Shown here: piece by piece, positions 14,916-24,612 of the stretch
Layout: each line of letters begins with the position of its first letter
How positions within the stretch are numbered: position 1 is the first letter of the stretch
Source: Chryseobacterium sp. ON_d1
Lineage (GTDB): Bacteria > Bacteroidota > Bacteroidia > Flavobacteriales > Weeksellaceae
Assembly: GCF_006829085.1 (NCBI RefSeq)
Contig: NZ_BJTC01000018.1
Span: forward strand, 26,506-90,505
Reading direction: 5' to 3'
DNA: 64,000 nt
The notes under the pieces: generated by a model
Databases searched by the model: none
What the model saw: only the letters and a program-made list of their open reading frames with translations
Told to the model about the DNA's origin: nothing
Position numbers and translations under genes: made by a program

Positions 14916-15815
14916 ATGAAAATAATCATAGCCGGAGGAACCGGGTTTCTTGGCGAAAACTTAGAAAAATACTTTACAGAAAAAGGAAATCAGGTCTGCA
15001 TCCTCACCCGCAAACCTGTGCGTAAAAACGAAATCTATTGGGATGCCCAAACCATAGGTGAATGGAAAAGCAGTTTGGAAAAAGCAGATGTACTGATTAA
15101 TCTTACAGGGAAATCTGTGGATTGCCGGTATCATGAGAAAAATAAAAAAGAAATCTACTCCTCAAGAATTGACAGTACAAGAATATTACAGAAAGCGGTA
15201 GATGAATGTTCTGAAAAACCCAAAATATGGTTGAATGCGAGCTCTGCAACTATTTATATTCATTCTGAACAACACCTGAACACGGAGCAAAACGGGATTA
15301 TCGGAGATGACTTTTCAATGAATATCTGCAAAAGCTGGGAGAAAGAATTCTTTGCAGTTCAAAATGAAGGAATACGGAAAGTTGCGCTTCGCACATCCAT
15401 TGTTCTGGGCAATAATGGTGGAGCATTTCCTAAGCTAAAAATGCTTACAAAGCTGGGGCTAGGAGGAAAACAGGGCAGAGGGAATCAGATGGTAAGCTGG
15501 ATTCATATTGAAGATTTCTGTAAAGCCATAGAATGGATAATTCAGCATGAAGATATTTCAGGAGCTTTTAATATCACTGCACCCGCTTCGCTATCTAATG
15601 AAAATATGATGAAAAAACTGAGAAAAGAACTGAAAATGCCTTTTGGACTCAATGCTCCGGTGTGGCAACTGGAAATAGTCTCTGTCTTTCTGAAAACCGA
15701 AACGGAACTGCTTCTGAAAAGCCGTAATGTGTATCCTGAGAGACTCCTGAAAAGCGGATTTCAGTTTTCATATCCCGGATTTGATGAAGCAATTCTTAAT
15801 CTCTTGAGATCCTAA
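14916..15815 (+). CDS. TIGR01777 family NAD(P)-binding epimerase (SDR superfamily)
   Basis: 299 residues with an N-terminal Rossmann fold, MKIIIAGGTGFLGENLEKYF containing GGTGFLG, then LINLTGKSVDCRYHEKNKKE and the WLNASSATIYIH active-site region, and a C-terminal DUF1731-type end (NVYPERLLKSGFQFSYP). Members such as E. coli YfcH have no confirmed substrate. It stands 272 bases after the DUF2071 gene, so it may have its own promoter, but the functional link with the SRPBCC gene is common. Confidence 0.9.
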   Translation: MKIIIAGGTGFLGENLEKYFTEKGNQVCILTRKPVRKNEIYWDAQTIGEWKSSLEKADVLINLTGKSVDCRYHEKNKKEIYSSRIDSTRILQKAVDECSEKPKIWLNASSATIYIHSEQHLNTEQNGIIGDDFSMNICKSWEKEFFAVQNEGIRKVALRTSIVLGNNGGAFPKLKMLTKLGLGGKQGRGNQMVSWIHIEDFCKAIEWIIQHEDISGAFNITAPASLSNENMMKKLRKELKMPFGLNAPVWQLEIVSVFLKTETELLLKSRNVYPERLLKSGFQFSYPGFDEAILNLLRS

Positions 15816-15865
15816 TGTTTGTGGGTTTCCCAAAGGATAATTAAATTAGCGGAAAACTATTCCAT

Positions 15866-17311
15866 ATGTTGGTGATATCCAAAATAAAACCTTTTTTCCT
15901 TTCCTCTTTTTTAATAAGTTCAGTAGTATTTTCACAGGCTCATAATGTGTCTGACGGATATCAGAAACCCACAGATCCTCTTGTTATTCAGAACCTGGAC
16001 CAATGGCAGGATATGAAATTCGGACTGTTTATGCATTGGGGAACCTACAGCCAGTGGGGAATTGTTGAAAGCTGGAGCTTATGTCCTGAAGACGAATCCT
16101 GGACCCAGAGAAAGCCTGAACATGGGAACTCTTACTGTGAATATGTAAAGAATTATGAAAACCTTCAGACCACTTTCAACCCTACTCAGTTTAACCCTCA
16201 AAAATGGGCTGATGCCGTAAAAAAAGCAGGAATGAAATACGTGGTTTTTACCACCAAGCATCATGATGGTTTTGCCATGTTTGATACCCGGCAGTCAGAT
16301 TATAAAATTACCTCAGCCAAAACACCATTTTCAAAAAATCCAAAATCAGATGTGACAAAGGAAATTTTTGACACTTTCCGACAGGAAGGGTTTAAAATAG
16401 GAGCTTATTTTTCAAAGCCTGACTGGCATTCCGATGATTACTGGTGGTCCTACTTTCCGCCAAAAGACAGAAATGTCAATTATGATCCCAAGAAATACCC
16501 GGAAAGATGGGAGAGCTTTAAAAAATTTACATTCAATCAATTAAATGAAATTACTTCCAATTACGGAAAAATTGATATTCTTTGGCTGGATGGGGGCTGG
16601 GTCCGTCCTTTCAACACCATAGATCCGAAAGTAGAATGGCAGCGTACCATCAAAGTAGAGCAGGATATTGACATGGACAAAATAGGAAGTATGGCCAGAA
16701 AAAATCAGCCTGGGATTATCATTGTCGACCGTACCGTTCCCGGCAAATGGGAAAACTATGTGACCCCTGAACAGGCGGTTCCGGAACAAGCTCTTTCCAT
16801 TCCCTGGGAAAGCTGTATCACTATGGGGGATTCCTTTTCTTACGTTCCGGATGACCACTATAAATCTTCTCAAAAGATCATTGAAACCCTGGTTAAAATT
16901 ATTTCAAGAGGAGGAAATTACCTGATGAATATTGCTCCCGGACCTAATGGTGATTATGATGCCATTGTCTATGAAAGATTACATCAGATTTCGGGATGGA
17001 TGGACAAAAACGGGTCTGCTGTTTTTGCAACCAGAAGTATTGCTCCCTATCACGAAGGAAACTACTATTATACCCAAAGTAAAGACCATAAAACGGTGAA
17101 TGTTTTCCATCTTAATGAACAGTCAGAATATAAGGCCCCGGCAGTGCTTACTTTCTCAGTTCCGGAAAATTTTAAACCTAAATCTTTGAAAGTACTGGGG
17201 ATTTCATCAAAAATTCAATGGAAAAAAACAGAAGGAAATATCATGGAAATCAAATTACCTGAAGAAAGGAAAGCTCTGAAATATGCAACCGTCATTCAAA
17301 TTATACAATAA
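15866..17311 (+). CDS. Exported alpha-L-fucosidase (GH29)
   Basis: 481 residues with a hydrophobic leader ending near VVFSQA. Family GH29 marks are clear: WQDMKFGLFMHWGTYSQWG, YVVFTTKHHDGFAMFDT and ILWLDGGW, in which Asp242 is the expected nucleophile. The enzyme should release terminal L-fucose in the periplasm or at the surface. The length is close to the usual 450-600. Its stop codon overlaps the start of the GH3 gene by one base (TAATG), so the two are translationally coupled. A weak promoter-like pair (TTTG at 15818, TAAATTAG at 15842) precedes it. Confidence 0.9.
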   Translation: MLVISKIKPFFLSSFLISSVVFSQAHNVSDGYQKPTDPLVIQNLDQWQDMKFGLFMHWGTYSQWGIVESWSLCPEDESWTQRKPEHGNSYCEYVKNYENLQTTFNPTQFNPQKWADAVKKAGMKYVVFTTKHHDGFAMFDTRQSDYKITSAKTPFSKNPKSDVTKEIFDTFRQEGFKIGAYFSKPDWHSDDYWWSYFPPKDRNVNYDPKKYPERWESFKKFTFNQLNEITSNYGKIDILWLDGGWVRPFNTIDPKVEWQRTIKVEQDIDMDKIGSMARKNQPGIIIVDRTVPGKWENYVTPEQAVPEQALSIPWESCITMGDSFSYVPDDHYKSSQKIIETLVKIISRGGNYLMNIAPGPNGDYDAIVYERLHQISGWMDKNGSAVFATRSIAPYHEGNYYYTQSKDHKTVNVFHLNEQSEYKAPAVLTFSVPENFKPKSLKVLGISSKIQWKKTEGNIMEIKLPEERKALKYATVIQIIQ

Positions 17312-19974
17312 TGAGATTGTTTCGTTTTAAACTTACAGGAGCTGCATTATGGTTGAGTGTTATCTCTGTTTCCGCTCAGAAGCCTCTATATAAAGACCCC
17401 AAACAACCTGTTGAAACCCGGGTTCAGGACCTGTTGAAGAGAATGACGCCCGAAGAAAAATTCTGGCAGTGCTTTATGATTCCCGGGGATTTGGATAATG
17501 TACCGAAAGGACAATATTTTCATGGGATTTTTGGACTGCAGGTGAGTGCCGAAAATCAGGGAGGTGGAGCTGCGGGGCAGTTACTGAAATACAATGCCGG
17601 TGAAGATGCGGAAAGACTGGTAAAAAAGATCAATGCGATCCAGAAATATTTCGTTGAAGAATCGAGGTTAGGGATTCCGATTATTCCTTTTGATGAGGCT
17701 TTGCATGGGTTGGTAAGGGAAGGTACTACCGCTTTTCCACAGGCAATAGGTCTGGCTGCTACTTTCAATCCGGAACTGATGGCTCAGGTTTCAGCAGCCA
17801 TTGCAAAAGAATCAAAATTAAGAGGAATCCGCCAGATTCTGACACCGGTAGTGAATCTGGCCAGTGATGTGAGGTGGGGAAGAACGGAAGAAACATATGG
17901 TGAAGATCCTTTTTTGACATCTGTAATGGGAGTCAGTTTTGTCAGTTCCTTTGAAAATATGGGAATTATTACGACACCCAAACACTTTTTAGCCAATGTA
18001 GGCGAAGGAGGAAGAGATTCTTATCCCATTCACTGGAGTAGAAGATATCTGGAAGAGACTCATTTAATCCCTTTTTATAATGCATTTACAAAAGGAAAAA
18101 GCCGGTCGGTGATGACTTCCTACAATCTGCTTGACGGAAGACCTTCAACGGCCAATCACTGGCTGCTGACAGAAAAATTAAAAAAAGACTGGAGTTTCAA
18201 AGGTTTTGTAATCAGTGATGCAAGTGCAGTGGGAGGCGCAAATGTCCTGCATTTTACGGCAAAAGATTATGATGATGCATCTGCACAGGCTATTAATGCA
18301 GGGCTTGACGTGATCTTTCAGACAGAATATAAACATTATAAGCTCTTTATCCCTCCGTTTCTGGATGGCAGAATCTCAAAAGAAAGAATTGATGATGCTG
18401 TATCAAGAGTGCTGAGAGCCAAGTTTGAACTCGGATTGTTTGAAAACCCCTATGTCTCACCTAAAGAAGTTGAAGAATTAAAAAAGCTGAATTATAAGCC
18501 GTTGGCGGAAGAGGTAGCTGCAGAATCCTTTGTATTGCTTCAGAACAATAATCATACACTTCCTGTTCCCGAAAATATAAAAAAGATTCTTATGGTGGGA
18601 ACAGATGCGGTGGATGCAAGGTTAGGCGGTTATTCAGGACCGGGCAATAAAAAAGTAAATATCCTGGAAGGTCTTAAAAATTATGTAAAAAATAAAGATA
18701 TTGAAATCATTTATTCAAAAGGTATCGATTGGAATATAAAAGATTTTACCACAATTTCTGATAAATATCTCTCGTCTGAAAATAAAAAAGGGTTAAAAGG
18801 AATGTATTTTTCCAACACTGATTTAAAAGGTAATCCTGCTTTTGAAAAGCAGGATGAGCAGTTCAATTTCATATGGACTTTATACTCTCCCAACCCTGAA
18901 AAGCTTCAGCCGGATCAATATAGCATCCGCTGGACCGGAAAATTGGAAGCCCCGGATTCCGGTAAATACCAACTGGGATTACGGGGGAATGACGGTTTCA
19001 GGCTATATCTTGACGGGAAGCTGGTTATTGACCAATGGGAAAAACTGAGTTATTCCACAAAAACGATCGATGTAGATTTTATAAAAGGAAAGAAATACAG
19101 CATTACAATTGAATTTCATGAAAACCGTGGTGAAGCCAATCTGGAACTGATCTGGAATTATGGGTTGCATGATTATCAGAAAGATTTTAATGAGGCTTTG
19201 AATCTCGCCCACAATGCAGATTACATCATTGTTACAGCCGGAATTCATGAAGGAGAATTTCAGGACCGTTCATCTTTAAGCCTGCCGGGAAATCAGGAAG
19301 CGTTTATTCATGAAGTTTCAAAATTAAATAAGCCAACTGCAGTTGTTTTGGTAGGAGGTTCAGCCATAAAAACAACAGCATGGAAAGATAAGGTTGGAGC
19401 GATCATGGATATTTGGTATCCGGGAGAAGAAGGTGGAAATGTAGTGGCAAAAACACTCTTCGGTGCTGAGAATCCATCCGGAAAATTGCCTCTTACTTTT
19501 CCTGTGGAAGAGGGGCAGCTGCCATTGACCTACAATCATCATCCGACGGGAAGAGGAAATGACTATTACGACCTGAGTGGTGAGCCGCTATATCCCTTTG
19601 GTTTCGGATTAAGTTATACTACTTTTGAAATCTCTGATTTACAGTTGAACAAAAGCCAGTATTCGGAGAATGAAACCATTACTGCTAAAGTAAATGTGAA
19701 AAATACAGGTTCGAAAGCAGGAAGTGAAGTTGTTCAGCTGTATGTGAAAGACCTGCTGGCTTCGGTTTCAAGGCCGGTCATTGAGCTTAAGGGATTTCAG
19801 AAAATAGAATTAAAGCCCGGAGAATCAAAATCCGTTACTATCGAAGTTCCTGTGAAACAGTTGCAGTTTCTGAATGAAAAGATGGAATGGATTGTAGAAA
19901 AAGGAACGTACAGAATTATGGTGGGAAATTCATCAAAAAATCTTCCTTTAAAACAGAATATTGAAGTTTTATAG
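17311..19974 (+). CDS. Exported GH3 beta-glucosidase with PA14 insertion
   Basis: 887 residues with a signal peptide (LTGAALWLSVISVSAQ). The GH3 N-terminal barrel contains FKGFVISDASAV with nucleophile Asp303. The C-terminal GH3 domain is split by a PA14 domain at about 490-625 (WTGKLEAPDSGKYQLGLRGN, LYLDGKLVIDQWEK), as in other PA14-bearing beta-glucosidases. A fibronectin type III-like end follows (GSEVVQLYVKD). It should hydrolyse beta-linked glucose or xylose from oligosaccharides; the PA14 part probably shapes the binding pocket. Coupled to the fucosidase gene, suggesting joint action on a fucosylated oligosaccharide. Confidence 0.92.
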   Translation: MRLFRFKLTGAALWLSVISVSAQKPLYKDPKQPVETRVQDLLKRMTPEEKFWQCFMIPGDLDNVPKGQYFHGIFGLQVSAENQGGGAAGQLLKYNAGEDAERLVKKINAIQKYFVEESRLGIPIIPFDEALHGLVREGTTAFPQAIGLAATFNPELMAQVSAAIAKESKLRGIRQILTPVVNLASDVRWGRTEETYGEDPFLTSVMGVSFVSSFENMGIITTPKHFLANVGEGGRDSYPIHWSRRYLEETHLIPFYNAFTKGKSRSVMTSYNLLDGRPSTANHWLLTEKLKKDWSFKGFVISDASAVGGANVLHFTAKDYDDASAQAINAGLDVIFQTEYKHYKLFIPPFLDGRISKERIDDAVSRVLRAKFELGLFENPYVSPKEVEELKKLNYKPLAEEVAAESFVLLQNNNHTLPVPENIKKILMVGTDAVDARLGGYSGPGNKKVNILEGLKNYVKNKDIEIIYSKGIDWNIKDFTTISDKYLSSENKKGLKGMYFSNTDLKGNPAFEKQDEQFNFIWTLYSPNPEKLQPDQYSIRWTGKLEAPDSGKYQLGLRGNDGFRLYLDGKLVIDQWEKLSYSTKTIDVDFIKGKKYSITIEFHENRGEANLELIWNYGLHDYQKDFNEALNLAHNADYIIVTAGIHEGEFQDRSSLSLPGNQEAFIHEVSKLNKPTAVVLVGGSAIKTTAWKDKVGAIMDIWYPGEEGGNVVAKTLFGAENPSGKLPLTFPVEEGQLPLTYNHHPTGRGNDYYDLSGEPLYPFGFGLSYTTFEISDLQLNKSQYSENETITAKVNVKNTGSKAGSEVVQLYVKDLLASVSRPVIELKGFQKIELKPGESKSVTIEVPVKQLQFLNEKMEWIVEKGTYRIMVGNSSKNLPLKQNIEVL

Positions 19975-19978
19975 TCAT

Positions 19979-20006
19979 AAAAAGAGCAGAAATTTCTGCT
20001 CTTTTT
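19979..20006. terminator. Bidirectional terminator between convergent genes
   Basis: A perfect 28-base palindrome (AAAAAGAGCAGAAA plus its complement) with T-runs on both strands serves the GH3 gene and the convergent gene at 20027. Confidence 0.85.
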
Positions 20007-20026
20007 GTATATATTCTGGAGATGGT

Positions 20027-20914
20027 CTAGTATTTTCTGGCCAGTAAAACGTTCAATAAGAATGTTCCTGCCCAGTTACTGTTATTGGTAGTGGCACCGT
20101 TCGTACCGATAAAGTCTACACGGGCCACTGAAACGGTAAGACGGGTTCTCCCAGCAGTTCCGTTATTGGCAAGACTCACAAAGGATGCTGTAAATACATC
20201 CGGGAAACTTGAGTTGTTTCCTGCAGTAAGAATAGGATACATATTGGTAACATTGAAAGGAGTACCCTGATATTCATAAACAAGGGTCATTCTGCTGGCA
20301 TTGGAGTAAGCAGCTGTTTGGGCTCTGTCCACAGATGTTTTACTCACGATCCACCACCTGTCTGTTGCAGCACCTGAATCATAGCCTGCATTAGCATGAT
20401 TGGTCCAGTCGGCAAGAGCTGCGGTTCCAAGTGCATGAGGAGGAATGAAGAGCTGTGTACCATAAATTTCCACGTTGCTTGGCTTGGGAAGAACCGTAAA
20501 AGATAAATCCCATGTCCCTCCGGAAGTATTGCTGTTGTTCACCACTTCGGCATAAGCGCCGGTAGGGATTACAAAAGAAGAGACAGGAGTGTTGTCAATC
20601 CTTAAGGTATTACCGCTTGATGCCTGAAGCGTAATATTATTTGGAGAAATGTTTTTAATCTTATAAATTCTCCCTGTAAAACTCGTTGTACCGGTTCCGA
20701 TGACCGGGAGTGTAAAAGTGGCATCGGCTGTTCCATTATATGTGATGTAATGGTCAGTAGCCAGAATAGAATAGTTTGTGGCAGTGACCTGAGTGTAGCC
20801 TGCCCTTAATGAACCATTTACAGCGAGTGTACTGTTGGGGGTGGTAGTATTAATACCTACTTGTGCAGTTAAGGGAACTGCTCCAAAAAAGAGGATCAAG
20901 ATGTATTTTTTCAT
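20027..20914 (-). CDS. Exported protein of unknown function
   Basis: 295 residues with a signal peptide (MKKYILILFFGAVPLTAQ) followed at once by VGINTTTPNSTLAVNGSLRA, an opening common to secreted repeat-like proteins of Chryseobacterium. Asn/Thr/Gly-rich beta strands dominate and there is no Cys-rich or enzymatic motif. The end (LLNVLLARKY) does not look like a clear T9SS sorting domain. A -7-like box (TATTTTTG on the minus strand, 20937-20944) lies upstream. Possibly a surface or structural protein. Confidence 0.7.
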   Translation of the reverse strand: MKKYILILFFGAVPLTAQVGINTTTPNSTLAVNGSLRAGYTQVTATNYSILATDHYITYNGTADATFTLPVIGTGTTSFTGRIYKIKNISPNNITLQASSGNTLRIDNTPVSSFVIPTGAYAEVVNNSNTSGGTWDLSFTVLPKPSNVEIYGTQLFIPPHALGTAALADWTNHANAGYDSGAATDRWWIVSKTSVDRAQTAAYSNASRMTLVYEYQGTPFNVTNMYPILTAGNNSSFPDVFTASFVSLANNGTAGRTRLTVSVARVDFIGTNGATTNNSNWAGTFLLNVLLARKY

Positions 20915-21040
20915 ATTTCTAAATTTTGGTTTCTAACAAAAATATTAAAAAAAAATGCTAAAAAATCTACTGAAAAACAATAATTTGAATGTTTTTAGAT
21001 AAATCACTTTTTTAGTGATAGGAGTTATTTGCATAGTTTA

Positions 21041-21424
21041 TTAAATAAGCCTGCATGGCACCTCCAGATCTTCTGTAAGATAATAACTGCAGCATAAGCG
21101 GTGATAGCCATCTGCAATGATCAGTTCATGCTCTCCCCGTACCAGCAGTATAGGTGAAAGCTTTTTATTTTTCTCCACTTTTTTCAGGTTTTCTTTTACA
21201 TGAATATTGGTTTCCGGAAGAAGGGAAAGCTTACTGGCTCTTAAAATATCTTTCGATTTTTTTATGATAGTGGGAGCGGCCTTTAATTTTTTAACCATTT
21301 TTTGTACTTCATCGGGTTGGAAAAGTAGTTCCAGATAGTCTTGTGCTGCAGGAAAATCATGGTCTTCAGGTTCCTTCAGCCAGATACTGTCTTTGGTCAG
21401 TTGAGTTTTTTTCACAGTCTTCAT
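21041..21424 (-). CDS. ParB-like domain protein, unknown function
   Basis: 127 residues. The C-terminal part SPILLVRGEHELIIADGYHR followed by LCCSYYL resembles the ParB/Sulfiredoxin nucleotide-binding core (GxHR). The N-terminus is helical and Lys-rich. Such small solitary ParB-like proteins are not partition proteins and their substrates are unknown. It stands alone between other single genes. Confidence 0.65.
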   Translation of the reverse strand: MKTVKKTQLTKDSIWLKEPEDHDFPAAQDYLELLFQPDEVQKMVKKLKAAPTIIKKSKDILRASKLSLLPETNIHVKENLKKVEKNKKLSPILLVRGEHELIIADGYHRLCCSYYLTEDLEVPCRLI

Positions 21425-21560
21425 AAGTGCTTATTTAAAAGATGAATAAATGTATGAAAATAGCAGGTTCCCAGCAGTATTTATTTTTTTTATTTTGATG
21501 CCTGTTTTATTTTCAACAGAAATATTGGTACGATATATGTAATATTTATAATGAACCATG

Positions 21561-21599
21561 ATGGATTAATTAATAAAAAGATGAATTAATTAAATCCAT
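21561..21599. repeat. Inverted repeat just upstream of a small exported-protein gene
   Basis: ATGGATTAATTAA at 21561-21573 is matched by TTAATTAAATCCAT at 21586-21599. It ends 8 bases before the start at 21608 and could be an operator or a leader hairpin. Confidence 0.4.
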
Positions 21600-21607
21600 T
21601 CAAAAAT

Positions 21608-21880
21608 ATGAACATTATGAAAAAGTTATTAATTTCAACAGTATTGTTACTAGGTTTATCAATGAACGTTTCAGCACAAAAACATCCGCCGGCTCCACCA
21701 CATCCTTCAAAAAACGAGTTGGTAAATATTAAAATGCAGGAGCTTACCAAAAAATATAACACAGAAAAAAAACTGATCCTTAATCATCCGTTAGCCACTA
21801 AACAAATGAAAAGAGATCAGATGAAAGCTTTAAATGCGAGATATGCGACTGAGAAACGATTGCTTAGACAGGCAAAATAA
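21608..21880 (+). CDS. Small exported basic protein, unknown function
   Basis: 90 residues from 21608; an ATG three codons in (21617, MKKLLISTV) is equally possible. A signal peptide ends near VSAQ. The mature part is short, Lys/His-rich and helical (HPPAPPHPSKNELVNIKMQE, KMQELTKKYNTEKKLIL). No family was recognised. An inverted repeat precedes it and a terminator follows at 21970. Confidence 0.65.
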   Translation: MNIMKKLLISTVLLLGLSMNVSAQKHPPAPPHPSKNELVNIKMQELTKKYNTEKKLILNHPLATKQMKRDQMKALNARYATEKRLLRQAK

Positions 21881-21969
21881 TACAGAACCTCTGCAGTTAT
21901 TAAAATGAGAAAAGCAGTTTTTTATATTTTTTAAATTTGAAAAGTTTTCAGTATAAAATAAAAATTATT

Positions 21970-22003
21970 GAAAGAGAATGCGTTTTGTGTTCTCTTTCTT
22001 TGT
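21970..22003 (+). terminator. Terminator upstream of lpdA
   Basis: Stem GAAAGAGAA / TTCTCTTTC with an 11-base loop is followed by TTTG and T-rich sequence; it ends the small exported-protein transcript. Confidence 0.65.
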
Positions 22004-22108
22004 TTAAAATTGAATAAAAATGGCTTGTAGATGCATTTTAAGATCAATTTGCAGAAACATGAAACATCCAATATTTTTCCTTAAATTCGCATAAAAATTT
22101 TTAAAGTA

Positions 22109-23497
22109 ATGAATTACGATATTATTGTCATTGGAAGTGGTCCTGGTGGATATGTTACTGCGATCAGAGCAGCACAATTGGGTTTCAAAACCGCAATTAT
22201 CGAAAAAGAAAATTTAGGAGGAATCTGCCTTAACTGGGGATGTATTCCAACTAAAGCTTTATTGAAATCTGCTCAGGTTTTTCATTATATCAACCATGCT
22301 GAAGATTATGGTTTGAATAAAGTGGAAGCAAGCTTTGAATTTCCGAATGTGATCCAGAGAAGCCGTGGTGTTGCCAATAAAATGAGCAAAGGAATCGAAT
22401 TCTTGATGAAAAAGAATAAGATTGACGTAATTCTTGGTACTGCAAAAGTACAGAAAGGTAAAAAAGTTTCTGTGACAGACAAAGATGGTAAGGTCACTGA
22501 ATATTCAGGAAATCATATCATCATCGCTACGGGAGCTCGTTCAAGAGAATTACCCAACTTACCGCAGGATGGTAAGAAAGTAATCGGATACAGACAGGCA
22601 TTATCTCTTCCTGAGCAGCCAAAATCTATGATCGTTGTAGGTTCTGGAGCAATCGGAGTAGAATTTGCTGATTTCTATAACACAATGGGAACGAAGGTTA
22701 CTATTGTTGAATTTATGCCAAACATCGTACCTGTGGAAGATGAAGAAATCTCTAAGCACTTGGAGAAATCTCTGAAAAAATCAGGAATCGAAATTATGAC
22801 AAACGCTTCTGTAGAAAGTGTTGATACAAGCGGTGAAGGCGTAAAAGCTAATGTAAAAACAGCTAACGGAAATATTACGCTTGAAGCTGATATCCTTTTA
22901 TCAGCTGTAGGTATTGCTGCAAATATTGAGAACATCGGATTGGAAGAAGTGGGAATCCAGACAGATAAAGGAAGAGTATTGGTAAACGAATGGTATGAAA
23001 CATCAGTACCGGGTTACTATGCGATCGGAGACCTTATCCCAACTCAGGCATTGGCTCACGTTGCTTCTGCAGAAGGGATTACTTGTGTGGAAAAAATCAA
23101 AGGTCTGCACGTTGAAAAAATCGACTATGGCAATATCCCTGGATGTACATACTGCCACCCTGAAGTAGCTTCTGTAGGTCTTACTGAAAAGCAGGCTAAA
23201 GAAAAAGGATATGAAATCAAAGTAGGTAAATTCCCTCTTTCTGCCAGCGGTAAAGCTACTGCAAACGGAAATACAGACGGATTTATCAAAGTGATTTTTG
23301 ATGCCAAATACGGTGAGTGGTTAGGATGCCACATGATCGGTGACGGAGTAACTGATATGGTTGCTGAAGCTGTTGTAGCGAGAAAACTTGAAACTACAGG
23401 TCACGAAATCATCAAGTCTATCCACCCGCACCCAACAGTTTCTGAAGCTATTATGGAGGCTGCTGCTGCTGCTTACGGTGAGGTGATCCACATCTAA
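22109..23497 (+). CDS. lpdA: Dihydrolipoyl dehydrogenase (E3)
   Basis: 462 residues, the normal length. The FAD site is IIVIGSGPGGYVTAIRAAQL, the redox disulfide is GGICLNWGC with Cys40 and Cys45, and the NAD site is IVVGSGAIGVEFADFY. The C-terminal catalytic His-Glu pair sits in HPHPTVSEA. It reoxidises dihydrolipoamide of 2-oxoacid dehydrogenase complexes and the glycine cleavage system, using NAD+. It is monocistronic: terminators lie on both sides, so the paired E1/E2 genes must be elsewhere. Confidence 0.97.
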   Translation: MNYDIIVIGSGPGGYVTAIRAAQLGFKTAIIEKENLGGICLNWGCIPTKALLKSAQVFHYINHAEDYGLNKVEASFEFPNVIQRSRGVANKMSKGIEFLMKKNKIDVILGTAKVQKGKKVSVTDKDGKVTEYSGNHIIIATGARSRELPNLPQDGKKVIGYRQALSLPEQPKSMIVVGSGAIGVEFADFYNTMGTKVTIVEFMPNIVPVEDEEISKHLEKSLKKSGIEIMTNASVESVDTSGEGVKANVKTANGNITLEADILLSAVGIAANIENIGLEEVGIQTDKGRVLVNEWYETSVPGYYAIGDLIPTQALAHVASAEGITCVEKIKGLHVEKIDYGNIPGCTYCHPEVASVGLTEKQAKEKGYEIKVGKFPLSASGKATANGNTDGFIKVIFDAKYGEWLGCHMIGDGVTDMVAEAVVARKLETTGHEIIKSIHPHPTVSEAIMEAAAAAYGEVIHI

Positions 23498-23546
23498 TAT
23501 ATTATTGATCGTCATTCATCAGGTTGACATCAATTAAATAATAAAG

Positions 23547-23580
23547 AGCCGGAGAAACTATTTGTTTCTCCGGCTTTTTT
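23547..23580. terminator. Terminator after lpdA
   Basis: A 12-base stem AGCCGGAGAAAC / GTTTCTCCGGCT with a five-base loop and a T-run ends lpdA and may also serve the convergent gene. Confidence 0.85.
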
Positions 23581-23610
23581 AGTTAATGTTTATTACTTCC
23601 AATGGAGTTC

Positions 23611-24573
23611 CTATTGAATGGTAGACTGCATTTCTTCATCGAGTTTATAACTGTCTTCCATAAAATGATATTTTACAATCTTACCATCTAGCACTTTAAA
23701 AATTATGACAAACTCGGTCTTAAATACCTTGTTGTAAGCAAGAATTTTAGAAGACAGATGCCCGGTAACAGTTGCATTCTCGCCATTAACAGCGATAAAG
23801 TCAATTTCAAACTTTTCCGGTTTGACATTTGAGTATAATTCTTTAAAAAACTCTTCTATTTCTTTCTTTGTCTGTCTTTTACCCGCCCATGAAAATTTGT
23901 CTTTATTTCCAGGGAGGTCCCAGTCTACGTTTTCAGAAAATAAATCTAAAATATTTCCTTTCTTTTCACCGAATTGTAAAGCAAAGAATTCATCTATAAC
24001 TTCTCGTGTTGATGCTCTATATTTTTCACCCATATCTTTCAGTAAGTTTTTGAAAATATGTACCCTGTCGGTATCTTCAGATGCAAAATCAGGATCTACA
24101 TAGACATGAACCCTTTTAATAAATTCTCCTTCAAATTCAAATATATTGCAGAATTTACCGTGTGAAATCTTATAATCAGGCCATTTTTTTCCGGATCGTG
24201 TAGTTCCACTTTCTGTTCCTTCTACCACAATAGTATGATCAGAGATTACATATTTGAAATTATCAATATCATGACTAAGGTTTTGCAGATGACTACCCAT
24301 TACCTTTCCAAAATTCCTGATTCCATTTTTTCCCTTTTCAAACCCGAATTTAGGATAATATATTTCTACATCCTCTGTATAGAGGTTGAAATATTCCTCG
24401 TCAAATTGCCCGTCATCCACCTTTTTAAAATAAATTTTCACTTTGTTTTTCCGAAGAGCTGTCAAGTCTGTATTGTTCATATGCTTTTGTTGTTTTATTG
24501 ATACTCTTTGTTGAGCATTGATCTTTGTTGTCAATACGAAAAGAGTCGTAATTATTGTAATTTTGCTTTTCAT
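23611..24573 (-). CDS. Exported protein with two tandem NTF2/SnoaL-like domains
   Basis: 320 residues. A signal-like N-terminus (KSKITIITTLFVLTTKINAQ) precedes two copies of an NTF2-like fold, about 40-165 and 185-310. Each opens with a short helix-rich segment (IYFKKVDDGQFDEEYFNLY; EVIDEFFALQFGEKKGNILD) and ends in paired strands (FCNIFEFEGEFIKRVHVY; EFVIIFKVLDGKIVKYHF). SnoaL-like domains bind small hydrophobic ligands or act as isomerases; no catalytic residue can be fixed here. It lies downstream of the TetR gene and has a copy of the same 20-bp operator 5 bases before its start, so it is a likely target of that regulator. Confidence 0.75.
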   Translation of the reverse strand: MKSKITIITTLFVLTTKINAQQRVSIKQQKHMNNTDLTALRKNKVKIYFKKVDDGQFDEEYFNLYTEDVEIYYPKFGFEKGKNGIRNFGKVMGSHLQNLSHDIDNFKYVISDHTIVVEGTESGTTRSGKKWPDYKISHGKFCNIFEFEGEFIKRVHVYVDPDFASEDTDRVHIFKNLLKDMGEKYRASTREVIDEFFALQFGEKKGNILDLFSENVDWDLPGNKDKFSWAGKRQTKKEIEEFFKELYSNVKPEKFEIDFIAVNGENATVTGHLSSKILAYNKVFKTEFVIIFKVLDGKIVKYHFMEDSYKLDEEMQSTIQ

Positions 24574-24577
24574 TTAT

Positions 24578-24597
24578 TTTAAACCAATCGTTCCAAA
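24578..24597. promoter_or_regulatory. Putative TetR operator before the NTF2-like gene
   Basis: TTTAAACCAATCGTTCCAAA matches the site at 25207-25226 in 19 of 20 bases. It lies between the TetR stop and the NTF2-like start, close to the start codon. Confidence 0.6.
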
Positions 24598-24612
24598 ATA
24601 AGACAAAAAAAT

